The notes beneath the pieces were generated by a model. The model ran no database searches and was not told where the DNA came from. It was given only the letters and a program-made list of their open reading frames with translations. Below are positions 35,253 through 44,097 of a stretch of 64,000 nt of DNA, one piece after another (positions within the stretch are counted from its first letter, which is position 1; each line of letters starts with the position of its first letter). The translations under genes and the position numbers were made by a program. The stretch lies in the NCBI RefSeq assembly GCF_030504985.1, contig NZ_JASERU010000006.1, positions 182,052 through 246,051 of the forward strand. The letters run 5' to 3'. The DNA is from Fulvimonas sp. R45 (GTDB lineage: Bacteria > Pseudomonadota > Gammaproteobacteria > Xanthomonadales > Rhodanobacteraceae).

Positions 35253-35495
35253 CGTCTTTCTCCTGGTTTGAGCCCGCCCCATTGGCGCCTCTCACCTGAG
35301 CGACGAGCGAGCTTCACGAAAATAGACTCTGCTCAGGCAATATCTAAAATACATTTTCTAAAGTATTGAAATATAATCACAAAAGTGTGCTTTGCGTGTT
35401 CCATCTGGAATGCCGCTGGTAAGTTTTTCGGCGCCTGCTCCACAAGTCACTCCCCGTCGGTTGCCGCAGAATCTCCAGGGGCAGGCCCGTCTCCT
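35253..35495. other. Intergenic segment with an A/T-rich core
   Basis: No gene. Bases 35338-35390 are unusually A/T-rich for this genome and are probably the promoter region of the minus-strand YciI gene. The remainder runs to the end of the histidine-kinase gene. Confidence 0.45.
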
Positions 35496-36917
35496 TCACA
35501 GGCCTTCCGCGCCGACCGCCAGTCCAGCGTCGCATCCAGCCGACCGCCAGTCCAGCGTCGCATCCAGCCGACCGTCGTCCGCCAGCGCGAAGCCGAGCCG
35601 GAAACCCATCGCGGTCGCCGCCGCGCCGGCCAGCGCCAGGCCCAGGCCGGTATGTCCTCCCCGCCCCTGCTGCTTGCTCCAGAAGCGCTGGCCCAGGCAG
35701 GCCACTTCGCCTTCGCCGAGGTCGGGGGCGGCGTTGCTCACGGTGAGCGCGCCGTCGTTCCAGGCGATGCGCACCCCGGTGCCGCTCGGCGCGTATTCGC
35801 AGGCGTTGCCCAGCAGGTTGCCCAGCACGATGTCGAGCAGCGAGACGTCAGCCACCAGGGTCGCCGGGCGGGCCGGCGGCACGGCGTCGATGCACAGCCG
35901 CCGGCGCTGCGCCACCGCAGTCACGCGCGCCACGTGGCGCGCGACCAGCGCTTCCATCTCGACATGGCGCCAGTCGGGGCTTTCCAGGCCCGCGTCCAGC
36001 CGGGTCAGCAGCAGCAGGCCGGACACCGTGCCTTCCAGTTCGCCGCTGATCGCGCCGATCTCGTCCAGCAGCGCGTGCAGCGGGCGGCCGCTGGGATAGT
36101 GGCGTTCCACGTCCACCAGGGTATGCAGTTCGGCGAGGCGGGTGCGGGTCTCGTGCGCCAGCGCGTCGGTGAAGCGGCGTTCGCGCGCCAGCACCTCGTC
36201 CATGCGCGCCAGCACTTCGTTGAAGCCGGCCACCAGCGGTTCCAGCTCGCGCGTACCGGTGGGCTGCAGGCGCCGCCCGGGCTGGTTCGGGCCGATGCCG
36301 CGCATGCTCTCGCACAGCTGCGCCAGCGGCCGCAGGCCGCGTCGCACCAGGAAGGGCGACAGCGCCAGCACCAGCAGCAGCGCCAGCAGCGGTATCACCA
36401 GCAGGATGATGTCGATGGCCAGCAGGATGCCGTCCAGCGGCTTGCGCGACTGCATGAACACCAGCCGGCAATCCTGCGCCGGCGCGTCGTGCCCGCTGTC
36501 ACCGCCGGGCACCGCGAAGCGGAACCAGACGGCGCGCAGGGCCCTGTCGCCGGTGTCGATGTCGTCGAAGGCCGGATCGTCGCTGGCAGTCCGCGTCCAG
36601 CCGTCCGGATAGCCCAGCGGCGCCGGCCGGCTGCTCAGGCTGGCGCCGCTGGCGCAATGCACGGCATAGGTACCCTGCGTGTCGCCCGAGAGCATGCGCG
36701 ACGGCAGGCCCGCGGCTTCGTCCATGTCCAGCCCGTGCGGGCCGCTTTCCACCAGCGCCGCCAGCGCGCGCGCCTGCGCCAGCAGGTCGGCGTCGAAGCG
36801 GCGCTGCATCTCGGCGTCCACCAGGTGATCCATCAGCACGGCGGCGGCGCCGAGCAGCACGACGGTGGCGACACCGAGCAGGAAGGCGATGGCGCCGGAC
36901 AGCGTGCGCGTCTTCAC
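35496..36917 (-). CDS. Sensor histidine kinase with a divergent H-box
   Basis: A 473-residue kinase from a GTG start overlapping its regulator gene (GTGA). Helices lie near 10-30 and 170-195, with a periplasmic sensor between them (about 31-168), then a HAMP linker. The H-box reads FTDALAHETRTRLAEL near 256; the usual Pro of HELRTPL is missing, though the His is kept. N-box NLLGNACEYAP is near 388, G-box HTGLGLALAG near 430. The C-terminal 15 residues are coded by a 28-bp tandem duplication that shifts the frame, so the natural C-terminus may have been altered. Confidence 0.85.
   Translation of the reverse strand: MKTRTLSGAIAFLLGVATVVLLGAAAVLMDHLVDAEMQRRFDADLLAQARALAALVESGPHGLDMDEAAGLPSRMLSGDTQGTYAVHCASGASLSSRPAPLGYPDGWTRTASDDPAFDDIDTGDRALRAVWFRFAVPGGDSGHDAPAQDCRLVFMQSRKPLDGILLAIDIILLVIPLLALLLVLALSPFLVRRGLRPLAQLCESMRGIGPNQPGRRLQPTGTRELEPLVAGFNEVLARMDEVLARERRFTDALAHETRTRLAELHTLVDVERHYPSGRPLHALLDEIGAISGELEGTVSGLLLLTRLDAGLESPDWRHVEMEALVARHVARVTAVAQRRRLCIDAVPPARPATLVADVSLLDIVLGNLLGNACEYAPSGTGVRIAWNDGALTVSNAAPDLGEGEVACLGQRFWSKQQGRGGHTGLGLALAGAAATAMGFRLGFALADDGRLDATLDWRSAGCDAGLAVGAEGL
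35511..35574. repeat. 28-bp tandem duplication at the kinase C-terminus
   Basis: A 28-base unit (35511-35538) is repeated exactly at 35539-35566 and partly beyond (to 35574). Because 28 is not a multiple of three, the second unit is read in a different frame and ends the kinase at 35496. With one unit the frame would run on to a stop at 35447-35449. Confidence 0.9.
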
Positions 36918-37579
36918 GGGATGAGGTATCCGCTGCCGCGCCGGGTTTCCACCAGGCCGTCCAGCCCGGCCTCGGCCAGCTTGCGGCGCAGGCCGAACAC
37001 CAGCACTTCCACGCTGCGGTCGGAGGCGGTGGAGTCGCTGCCCGCAGTGCGCTCCAGGATCTCGGCGCGCGTGAACACACGGCCGCGATGGCGCGCCAGC
37101 AGCGAGAGCATGGCGAACTCGCGCGGCGTCAGCGCCAGCAGGTGCTCTCCCGCGAAGGCCTGCCGCGCGCGCATGTCGATGCGCAGCGCGCCGATTTCCA
37201 GCTGCGTGGCCTGCGCCTGCTCCGGCCGCCGCGCCAGCGCGTGCAGGCGCGCCAGCAATTCTTCGAAGTCGAACGGCTTGACCAGGTAGTCGTCGGCGCC
37301 CACGTCCAGCGCCTCGATGCGGTCGCGCACGCGGTCGCGTGCCGACAGCACCAGCACCCGCGGCCGCACGTGGTGCGCGGCCAGCCCGCGCAGCACGGAC
37401 AGGCCGTCGACCTTGGGCAGCATCAGGTCCAGCACCACCAGTTCGTATTCGTAGGTGGCGAGGAAGGCGCGCGCCTCGGCGCCGTCGGCCGCCGCGTCCA
37501 CGGTGAAGCCGGCGGCGGCCAGCCCGTGTTGCAGCATCGTGCGCAGGCGCTCGGAGTCCTCGACCAGCAGCAGTTTCAT
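36914..37579 (-). CDS. OmpR/PhoB-family response regulator
   Basis: A 221-residue regulator. The receiver has acidic residues ED at 7-8, phosphoacceptor Asp in LVVLDLMLPKVDG near 51, and Lys in DDYLVKPF near 101. The winged helix includes LTPREFAMLSLLARH and RRGSGYLIP. It is encoded upstream of, and overlapping, the kinase with the divergent H-box, so the two form an operon. The 126-base gap to the divergent glycosyltransferase gene carries the promoters. Confidence 0.92.
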   Translation of the reverse strand: MKLLLVEDSERLRTMLQHGLAAAGFTVDAAADGAEARAFLATYEYELVVLDLMLPKVDGLSVLRGLAAHHVRPRVLVLSARDRVRDRIEALDVGADDYLVKPFDFEELLARLHALARRPEQAQATQLEIGALRIDMRARQAFAGEHLLALTPREFAMLSLLARHRGRVFTRAEILERTAGSDSTASDRSVEVLVFGLRRKLAEAGLDGLVETRRGSGYLIP

Positions 37580-37705
37580 GGTCCGACGGTTGGCCCTGGA
37601 GGGGTGGCCAGTCTACGCAATCCATTCCCGCGCTGGCGAGGTAAGCAGGTTCTAAGCCTGCGCCATTACCTTGGCTGCCTTGCGCGAACCCGCCCGTCCG
37701 ACCCT

Positions 37706-38842
37706 ATGCCTGCAACCTCCTTACCCGGCGCCACGGGGCCCGTCTTCGGCAGCCGCACCACGCGATGGCGCCGCAGGGCCGTCGGGTGGCTGGCCTCGCG
37801 CGTGCTGCGCGCCATCGACGCCAGCCTGTGCCCGCCGGGCGCCCTGCCCGCCAGCGGCATCCATCGCATCCTGGTGTGCCGGCCGAACCACAGGCTCGGC
37901 AATACCGTGCTGCTGAGTCCCTTGCTGCGCGAGATCGAGACGCGCTATCCCGGCGCGGAAATCGACATCCTCTGTACCGGCCCGGCTGCCGGCGTCCTGT
38001 TCGGCCCGCGCTTCATGGTTCGCGCAATCATCGACCTGCCCTGCCACATGGCGCGCCACCCCTGGGTAGGCCTGGCACGGCTGCGCCAGGTCCGGCGCAA
38101 CCGCTACGACCTGGCCATCGACGCCTGCCCCGCATCGTATTCGGGCCGGTTGGCACTGGGGCTCAGCCACGCACGCTGGAAACTGGGCTTCCCGCTGTCA
38201 GAGCCTGGCCCGTTGCGGGGCTATCTCGAGGACTGTCCCATCCATGTAGCCAAGCGCAGCGTGCACCTGCTGCGGGTCGCCTGCGCCGACCGCGGCGCGA
38301 CAGGCTGGCCCGTGCTGGGCGTCGAGCTGGAATCCACGGAACTCGCCCGCGGCCTCCAGGCGCTCGCCGCCGTGGCGGGCCGCCCTGGCGAGACGGCCGG
38401 GCCGGTGCTCGGCGTCTTCCCGAACGCCACCGGCGCGAAGTGCTACCCGGCAGCGTGGTGGACAGACTTCATCGCCGCATTGCATGTACGCCGCCCGGAC
38501 ATCCGCATCGTCAACGTGCTGGCCGAACACGGGCGTTCGCAATTGCCGGGCGCGCAGGCCGCGTTCTATTCGCGCAACCTGCGCAAGCTGGCCGCGGTAC
38601 TGGCCGGCATGGACGGCTTCGTCAGCGCGGACTGCGGCGTGATGCACCTGGCCAGCGCGGTGGGTACGCCCACGCTGGGCCTGTTCATGCTGCCGACCCG
38701 CGAAAAGTACGAGCCATACGGGCCACGCAACCGTGGCCTGAATGCTTCGCTCGAGCGCGGTGGCGCCGCCGCAGCCGGGGCTGTCGCCGATTGGCTCGAC
38801 CGGGCCTGCCCGTGCCGCACGGCGGAAATCGCCACGGCCTGA
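37706..38842 (+). CDS. GT9-family glycosyltransferase (heptosyltransferase-like)
   Basis: A 378-residue GT-B enzyme resembling LPS heptosyltransferases WaaC/WaaF. Seen: ILVCRPNHRLGNTVLLSPLLREI (sugar acceptor side, about 55-78), VFPNATGAKCYPAAWW near 231 and the nucleotide-sugar block GFVSADCGVMHLASAVGTPTLGLF near 309. Substrate is probably an ADP-heptose or similar sugar for LPS core. It stands alone; the gene is followed 8 bases later by a mobile repeat that separates it from a convergent hydrolase. Confidence 0.85.
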   Translation: MPATSLPGATGPVFGSRTTRWRRRAVGWLASRVLRAIDASLCPPGALPASGIHRILVCRPNHRLGNTVLLSPLLREIETRYPGAEIDILCTGPAAGVLFGPRFMVRAIIDLPCHMARHPWVGLARLRQVRRNRYDLAIDACPASYSGRLALGLSHARWKLGFPLSEPGPLRGYLEDCPIHVAKRSVHLLRVACADRGATGWPVLGVELESTELARGLQALAAVAGRPGETAGPVLGVFPNATGAKCYPAAWWTDFIAALHVRRPDIRIVNVLAEHGRSQLPGAQAAFYSRNLRKLAAVLAGMDGFVSADCGVMHLASAVGTPTLGLFMLPTREKYEPYGPRNRGLNASLERGGAAAAGAVADWLDRACPCRTAEIATA

Positions 38843-38850
38843 TGCGCCTC

Positions 38851-39142
38851 AGAGCCTGTTCAAAATCTCCCCGTAGCCCCGCGCCGGAAGCTGTTTGCGC
38901 GCAGACCAAGGAAGAGCTCCGTCGTGGACGTCCGTCCACGACGGAGCGATGACGCAGGGATGCGGGCCAACAGACCCGGCCCTCCGGGTTGCCTTGCCCT
39001 GGCCGCCACGCGGCAGCGCGCGGCCTGGCCCCTGCCTTCGCAGGGGCAGGCTCTGCCCGCCAGGCAGGCGCTGCGCCACGCACTCCCACCGGGCGGCCAG
39101 GGCAAGGCAACGCGAGCTACGGGGAGATCGTGAACAGATTCT
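38851..39142 (+). repeat. MITE-like element, copy A (292 bp)
   Basis: Terminal inverted repeats of about 27 bases begin AGAGCCTGTTC and end GAACAGATTCT. Inside is a perfect 20-bp stem (38988-39007 with 39092-39111) and a short palindrome around TGGACGTCCGTCCA (38934-38947). It encodes nothing I recognise. It lies between two convergent genes and overlaps the last base of the hydrolase stop codon. It aligns over its length with the inverted copy at 56829-57096 apart from an extra hairpin segment of about 24 bases. Confidence 0.85.
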
Positions 39143-40005
39143 CACGTGCCGGTACTGCGCAGCACGTAGGTGGGCGGGTTGTGGATGAATTTCAGCAGGT
39201 CCTCGCTGAGCTGCCCTGCGTGGGTGGCGAACAGGCCGTGCGGCGCGCCCTCGTAGGGCTTGAAGGTGCAGTCCGGCAGCATGCCGGCGGTGGGCAGGCC
39301 GTTGCTGGCGAACGGGGCGATGCGGTCCTCGGTGCCGTGGATCACCAGCGAAGGCACGTTCGCCACCGCCTTCATCGCGCCGGTCAGGTCGGTCTCAAGC
39401 ATCGCCAGCGCGGTGTCGACCATCGCCTTGCTGGACGCCGAGAACGCCGCGGACTTCATCATCCACTCCAGCGTGGCGTCGCTGGCGCCGGAATACTGCG
39501 CGCCGGCGAACATCTGCCGCGCCAGCGGCTCGATGCAGGCGAGGCGGTCCGCCCGCGCCCCCGCGACCATGGTCTGGAAGAAGCCCGAGTCGCCGGCCGA
39601 GTCGTGGCCCGGCAGGCTCGGCGTCACGCTGCTGACCAGGGCCACCTGGCGCACGCGCTGGCCGAGGTTGCGGCTCATGTAGTGCACCACCTGGCCGGCG
39701 CCCATGGAGAAGCCGACCAGCGCCACGTCCTGCAGGTCCAGCGCGTCGAGCAGCGCGCGCAGGTCGTCGGTGAGCCGGTTGTAGTGGTAGCCCTCGGCCG
39801 GCTTGGAGGAACGGCCGAAGCCGCGCTGGTCGTAGGCCACCACGCGGCAGCCGCCGTTGGCCAGCGCGTAGCGCTGGCTTTCCCACATGCCGTGGTCGAA
39901 CGGCCAGCCGTGCACCAGCACCACGGTGGGCCCGTAGCCGATGTCCTCGTAGTGCAGTTCCACCGGGCGGTCCAGCGAATCCTTCTCGACGGTCAGCATG
40001 GTCAT
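39142..40005 (-). CDS. Alpha/beta hydrolase (non-haem chloroperoxidase/haloperoxidase-like)
   Basis: A 287-residue serine hydrolase. VLVHGWPFDHGMW carries the oxyanion segment (about 29-41), the nucleophile elbow is GFSMGAGQ near 96-103, the acid Asp is in IHGTEDRIAP near 228, and the His is in GAPHGLF near 258. The sequence pattern is that of cofactor-free perhydrolases/esterases. It starts at ATG 40005, which overlaps the MscS gene stop by 4 bases, so it belongs to that operon. Its TGA stop ends on the first base of the adjacent mobile repeat. Confidence 0.88.
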   Translation of the reverse strand: MTMLTVEKDSLDRPVELHYEDIGYGPTVVLVHGWPFDHGMWESQRYALANGGCRVVAYDQRGFGRSSKPAEGYHYNRLTDDLRALLDALDLQDVALVGFSMGAGQVVHYMSRNLGQRVRQVALVSSVTPSLPGHDSAGDSGFFQTMVAGARADRLACIEPLARQMFAGAQYSGASDATLEWMMKSAAFSASSKAMVDTALAMLETDLTGAMKAVANVPSLVIHGTEDRIAPFASNGLPTAGMLPDCTFKPYEGAPHGLFATHAGQLSEDLLKFIHNPPTYVLRSTGT

Positions 40006-42170
40006 GGGGCACCTTTCCGTTCTGTCGTTGCGTGCGCGTCGTCCGCGGACCCGATGAGCCGCACGGAGCGCCGGTTGGGATCGGCCAGCGCGATGCCGAG
40101 CTCGCGGAAGCGCCGCACGATGCGCCGGTTCATCTCGCGCTGCACGCCCCAGCGTCCTGCGTCGGTGCAGCGGATCTGCCCCAGCAGGGTGATGCGCGAA
40201 CCGTCCATCGCGTTGACGCCCCAGACCTCCACGTCGCCGAGCGTCGCCGGCGCGTAGGCGGGGTCCTGGCGGATGCTGTGGCCGATCTCGCGCAAGGCGT
40301 CGAGGGCGGCGTTGATGTCGGCATCGGCGGCGATGTCCACCGAGATGCCGGCGTTGCCCTGGCCGCGGTTCTGGTTGTTCACCGTGGTCACCGCGCTGAA
40401 GGGCACGGTGTAGAGCGAGCCGTCGCCGCCGCGCAGGCGCACCGTGCGCACGGACAGGTCCTCCACCGTGCCGCTGACGCTGGCCACGGTCACCGAGTCG
40501 CCCACCTGCATGGTGTTCTCCAGCAGCAGGAACAGGCCGGTGACGAAGTCCTGCACCAGCTTCTGCGAGCCGAAGCCCACCGCGATGCCGACGATGCCCG
40601 CGCTGGCGATCAGCGAGGCGGTGTTCACGCCCAGCTCGCCCAGCCCGGTCAGGCCCACGGTCAGCACCACCACCACGGTCAGCGCGGTGCGGATCATCGG
40701 CAGCAGGGTGCGCAGCCGCGCCGCGCGCAGGCGTTCGCCCTGGTCCGTCCAGCGCGTGATGCGCCGCTCCAGCGCGCGCACCGCCGCTTCCCACGCGAGG
40801 ATCGCCGCGAACAGGGTGACCGCGATGGTCGCCACCGCATGCACCAGTCCGCGGCCCACCGGGTTGCGGGCCAGCCAGCCGATCGCGTCCACGCCCCAGG
40901 CCTGCAGCAGCAGCGGCAACGTGGCCAGCGCGACCACGGCCAGCAGCAGCCGGCGCACCAGCAGGTAGCGGCGCCGGCCGCGCGACGGATCGTCCGGCGT
41001 GCCCTGTCCGCTCCCGCACAAGGCATGCGCCGCCAGTCCCAGCAGCAGGGTCGCGACCAGGCGCGCGGCGACCAGCACCAGCCCGGTCGCCGCCGCGAAG
41101 CGCAGCAAGGTCGCCAGGCCGTCGCGCAGCCCCAGCGGCAACACGATCCACAAGCCGATCGCCAGCAGCGACGCCAATAAGGCCCACCAGGCCGCGAACC
41201 AGCGTCGCAACGCGGCGACCGCGCCGACGGCGCCGGCCGGTGGCTCGATCAGCGGCGCCAGCATGGGCCGCAGGCGAAACGCCAGCGCCACGATGGCCAG
41301 CCCCGCCAGCAGCGCCACCAGCTTCAGCACGGCAATGCGCGCGGCCGCGGCGCCAAGCCATGGCAAGGCGTTGCCCAGTGCGATGCCGAAGGCGAGCAGG
41401 GCCACGATCCAGCGCAGCCAGGCATGCAGGATCGCCCCCGCACGCCCCCGTGCGGCGCGTGTCGGCAGCAGCAACCTGCCCACCACCGCCAGCGTGACGC
41501 GGGTGGCGGCATAGGCGACGACGAACGCGACGGCCATCGCGCGCACCCGCGGCTCGTCGTCGCCCGCCAGCGCAAGCAGCAGGCCGGCGACGAACAGGAA
41601 GGCCAGCAGCGGCAGCAGGTCGAGCAACACCAGGCCGAGCGCGGGCGCGAGCCCATGCAGGCGCCCGGCGTGGCGGGCGGGCATGTCCCCTCGCGCGCCG
41701 GCATCGGTCGCGTCCAGCGAAGCCAGCAGGATGCGCCGCGGCCCCGCCAGCAGGCGGTAGGCCAGCCACTCCGCCGCCAGGCCGCCCGCGAACAGGCCCG
41801 CCAGCGCCAGCGCGACCCGCTCGAGCAGGCGCCATCCCGGCGGGTTCGCCGCGGGGCCGAAGGCCGCGGCCAGCGCCGGCCATGCCCGTTCCAGCTCATG
41901 CCATTGGCCGGCCACGCCGTGCAGCCAGTCGCGCACCTGCTGCAGCAGCCAGGCCAGCAGGCCGTTGCGGCGCAGTGACGGCTGTGTCGGCTTCGCGGAT
42001 GCCGGTGCGGCCGTGGCGGTCGCGGCCACGCCCGCCGGCAAGGCCATCGCCGCGGCCGGCCTCGCCGGCCACGCGGCGAACAGCGCGAACATCAGCAACC
42101 ATGACAGCGACGCGGCCCGCGGCGGACGGGAGGCGGGCGGACCTGCGGCCTTGGCGGAGACGGGAATCAC
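40002..42170 (-). CDS. MscS-family mechanosensitive channel, large form
   Basis: About 722 residues from GTG 42170. A signal peptide (ending near AAA, 42) precedes a series of about ten helices and a periplasmic N-terminal part. The pore-lining region and beta domain of MscS are at the C-terminal side: NTASLIASAGIVGIAVGFGSQKLVQDF (about 505-531), then LLENTMQVGDSVTV and RTVRLRGGDGSLYTVPFSAVTTVNN. It should act as an osmotic safety valve in the inner membrane. The start is uncertain because the frame is open upstream to 42521. Same operon as the alpha/beta hydrolase. Confidence 0.87.
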   Translation of the reverse strand: MIPVSAKAAGPPASRPPRAASLSWLLMFALFAAWPARPAAAMALPAGVAATATAAPASAKPTQPSLRRNGLLAWLLQQVRDWLHGVAGQWHELERAWPALAAAFGPAANPPGWRLLERVALALAGLFAGGLAAEWLAYRLLAGPRRILLASLDATDAGARGDMPARHAGRLHGLAPALGLVLLDLLPLLAFLFVAGLLLALAGDDEPRVRAMAVAFVVAYAATRVTLAVVGRLLLPTRAARGRAGAILHAWLRWIVALLAFGIALGNALPWLGAAAARIAVLKLVALLAGLAIVALAFRLRPMLAPLIEPPAGAVGAVAALRRWFAAWWALLASLLAIGLWIVLPLGLRDGLATLLRFAAATGLVLVAARLVATLLLGLAAHALCGSGQGTPDDPSRGRRRYLLVRRLLLAVVALATLPLLLQAWGVDAIGWLARNPVGRGLVHAVATIAVTLFAAILAWEAAVRALERRITRWTDQGERLRAARLRTLLPMIRTALTVVVVLTVGLTGLGELGVNTASLIASAGIVGIAVGFGSQKLVQDFVTGLFLLLENTMQVGDSVTVASVSGTVEDLSVRTVRLRGGDGSLYTVPFSAVTTVNNQNRGQGNAGISVDIAADADINAALDALREIGHSIRQDPAYAPATLGDVEVWGVNAMDGSRITLLGQIRCTDAGRWGVQREMNRRIVRRFRELGIALADPNRRSVRLIGSADDAHATTERKGAP

Positions 42171-42271
42171 GTGGCGTGGGCCTGCCTGGACAGCATGCGG
42201 GCACCGTGGCACAGGCCGTCGTAAACGAGACGTGCAGCCGAGGCATGCGCCGCGCGATGGACGCCACGGGG

Positions 42272-42580
42272 TCAGGCGCGGCTCACGCCCCTCACCACGC
42301 TGTCGAGGTGCTCCACCGCGGCGATGTCGCCCAGCCAGACGTCGCCGCGCCAGTCGGGACGACGCACGTCCTCCAGCGTCACCACGCCGTTGACGCCTTC
42401 GTTGCCGTCGACGTCGTAGAACATCTGCACCGTGGGCGTGACGGTGACCATGCCCTCCACCGCGTCGCCGTCGCGCAGGGCGATGCGCACCCATGCGTTG
42501 ACCGCGAGCCGTTCCACGCACCGCTCCAGCCGTGCGATGTCCTCGGGGCTGGTGTAGACCCTGGTTGCCTGTCGCCCCAT
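42272..42580 (-). CDS. DUF3247 family protein
   Basis: A 102-residue cytoplasmic protein of a family known mainly from Xanthomonadales. The beta-rich core reads VTPTVQMFYDVDGNEGVNGVVTLEDV near 56-80, and the N-terminal segment EDIARLERCVERLAVNAWV near 13-31 looks helical. No catalytic motif is visible and the function is unknown. ATG 42580 is preferred; ATG 42613 would add 11 residues. It lies upstream of the MscS gene on the same strand with a 101-base gap, and is divergent from the DUF3182 gene. Confidence 0.75.
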   Translation of the reverse strand: MGRQATRVYTSPEDIARLERCVERLAVNAWVRIALRDGDAVEGMVTVTPTVQMFYDVDGNEGVNGVVTLEDVRRPDWRGDVWLGDIAAVEHLDSVVRGVSRA

Positions 42581-42766
42581 CGTCGCGCTCCGGCCGGAAG
42601 TCGCCGCCATCGTGGCCGGCCCGGCGTCAAGCGCGCATGCAGGAAGGATTCCGCCAGCGTCGCGGCGAGCCGCACGTGGAACCTCGCGTCGCGCCGCCTG
42701 CACGGGTCGTCCACCGCGCGCTGCCCAAGCTGGCCGCGACGCCGTGCGGGAAACCCGGAGAACGCC

Positions 42767-43924
42767 ATGAGCCAAGCGCCCGCGCCCGCGGCGCCCGACA
42801 CCGCCCTGCCCGGTCCATCGCGCGCCGCGCGCGGCACCGTGGTGCTGGGCGGCGCCGGCCAGGCCGCGTGGACGGAACACGAGACCGTCTGCCACGCGGC
42901 GATCGCGCGACGGCTGGCCACGCTGCTGGGCGCGGACTTCGCCGGCCACTACGTGCTGGGCCAGCCGTATGCGCCGCCGTTGTATTTCGTTCCCGCCGAC
43001 GTGGTCGTGGGCCTCGACGTCGCCACCGCGCACGGCATACGCGGCGCGGCGGACCTGTATGGCGGCGTGGTGCCGCACGGGGTGGTGGCCACCAAGGCGA
43101 TCACCCATCCGCTGGTCGACGCGCACGCCGCCGCGCCGGACGGCTGGTCGCACGACTTCCCGCAGCAGGTGGCCGCGGTGGCGTTGCCCGGCTACAGCGC
43201 CTTCAGCCGCGAGGACGCGCTGCGCGCGGGCCGCCGCCTGCTCGCGCGCGGGCCGGTAAGGCTGAAGCCGGCGCTGGGGCGCGCCGGCCGCGGCCAGCAG
43301 GTGGCCGGCGACGAGGCGCAACTGCAGGCGGCGCTGTCCGCGCTGCCGCCGGGCGAGCCGGAAAGCTCGGGCCTGGTGCTCGAAGCGGACCTGCTGCAGG
43401 CCACCACCTACAGCGTCGGCGAGGTGCGCGTGGGCGACTCGATCATCGCCTACCACGGCACCCAGCGGCACACCTTCGACAACCGCGGCGAGCTCACCTA
43501 CGGCGGCTCCGACCTGCACGTGTGCCGCGGCGACCTGGACGAACTGCTCGCGCGCACCCGCGTGCCCACCCTGCGCGAGGCGATCGCGCAGGCGCGCAGC
43601 TACGACCGCGCCGCGCGCGCATGCTTTCCCGCGATGTTCGCCTCGCGCCGCAACTACGACGTGGTCCAGGGCGTGGACCGCCGCGGCAACGCCTGCTCGG
43701 GCGTGCTGGAATCGTCCTGGCGCATCGGCGGCGCCAGCGGGGCCGAGGTCGCGGCTCTGCTGCGCCTGCGCCAGGACCCGGGCTGCACGCAGCTGCGCGT
43801 GCGCGCGGTGGAGCGTTACGGCCGCGGCGGGGAGCCGCCGCCCGGCGCCGACATCCTGTTCCGCGGCACCGATCCCGAGGAAGGCGAGCTGCTGAAGTAC
43901 GTGTCCGTCGAGACGGGCGCATAG
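42767..43924 (+). CDS. DUF3182 family protein, ATP-grasp-like
   Basis: A 385-residue protein of unassigned function. The sequence has an ATP-grasp-like order: PVRLKPALGRAGRGQQVAGDE (about 164-184) resembles a nucleotide-binding Gly-rich lid, and VLEADLLQATTYSVGEVRVGDS (near 205-226) the following strand. The C-terminal RAVERYG...DILFRGTD is conserved-looking. GGAG seven bases ahead fixes the ATG. It precedes the glycogen genes by 173 bases in the same direction, but whether it is in their transcript is not known. A ligase using ATP is a reasonable guess only. Confidence 0.65.
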   Translation: MSQAPAPAAPDTALPGPSRAARGTVVLGGAGQAAWTEHETVCHAAIARRLATLLGADFAGHYVLGQPYAPPLYFVPADVVVGLDVATAHGIRGAADLYGGVVPHGVVATKAITHPLVDAHAAAPDGWSHDFPQQVAAVALPGYSAFSREDALRAGRRLLARGPVRLKPALGRAGRGQQVAGDEAQLQAALSALPPGEPESSGLVLEADLLQATTYSVGEVRVGDSIIAYHGTQRHTFDNRGELTYGGSDLHVCRGDLDELLARTRVPTLREAIAQARSYDRAARACFPAMFASRRNYDVVQGVDRRGNACSGVLESSWRIGGASGAEVAALLRLRQDPGCTQLRVRAVERYGRGGEPPPGADILFRGTDPEEGELLKYVSVETGA

Positions 43925-44097
43925 GGCACGCGCAGGCAGCCGCGCGCGCCGCGGACATCCCCGCGCCGCACCCTTTTCACCTTGCTGCCGCGCGATCTGT
44001 ACACGGGCTTGATCACGCCGTCCCTAGCGTTGGACGTGCCTTGCTTCCCCCTGCCCCGGCCGCAACCGGCCGCGCCGTGCGAGACGAACCCTCCGAC

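Noticed and set aside
35511..35574. CRISPR-like repeat
   Set aside because: The repeat units are directly adjacent with no spacer and there are only about 2.3 units; it is a simple tandem duplication.
38860..39145. Small open frames inside the MITE-like element (for example 38989-39142 plus and 38860-39105 minus)
   Set aside because: They are not conserved in frame between the two copies (a 24-base indel plus substitutions), and their sequences are repeats of TIR and stem DNA.
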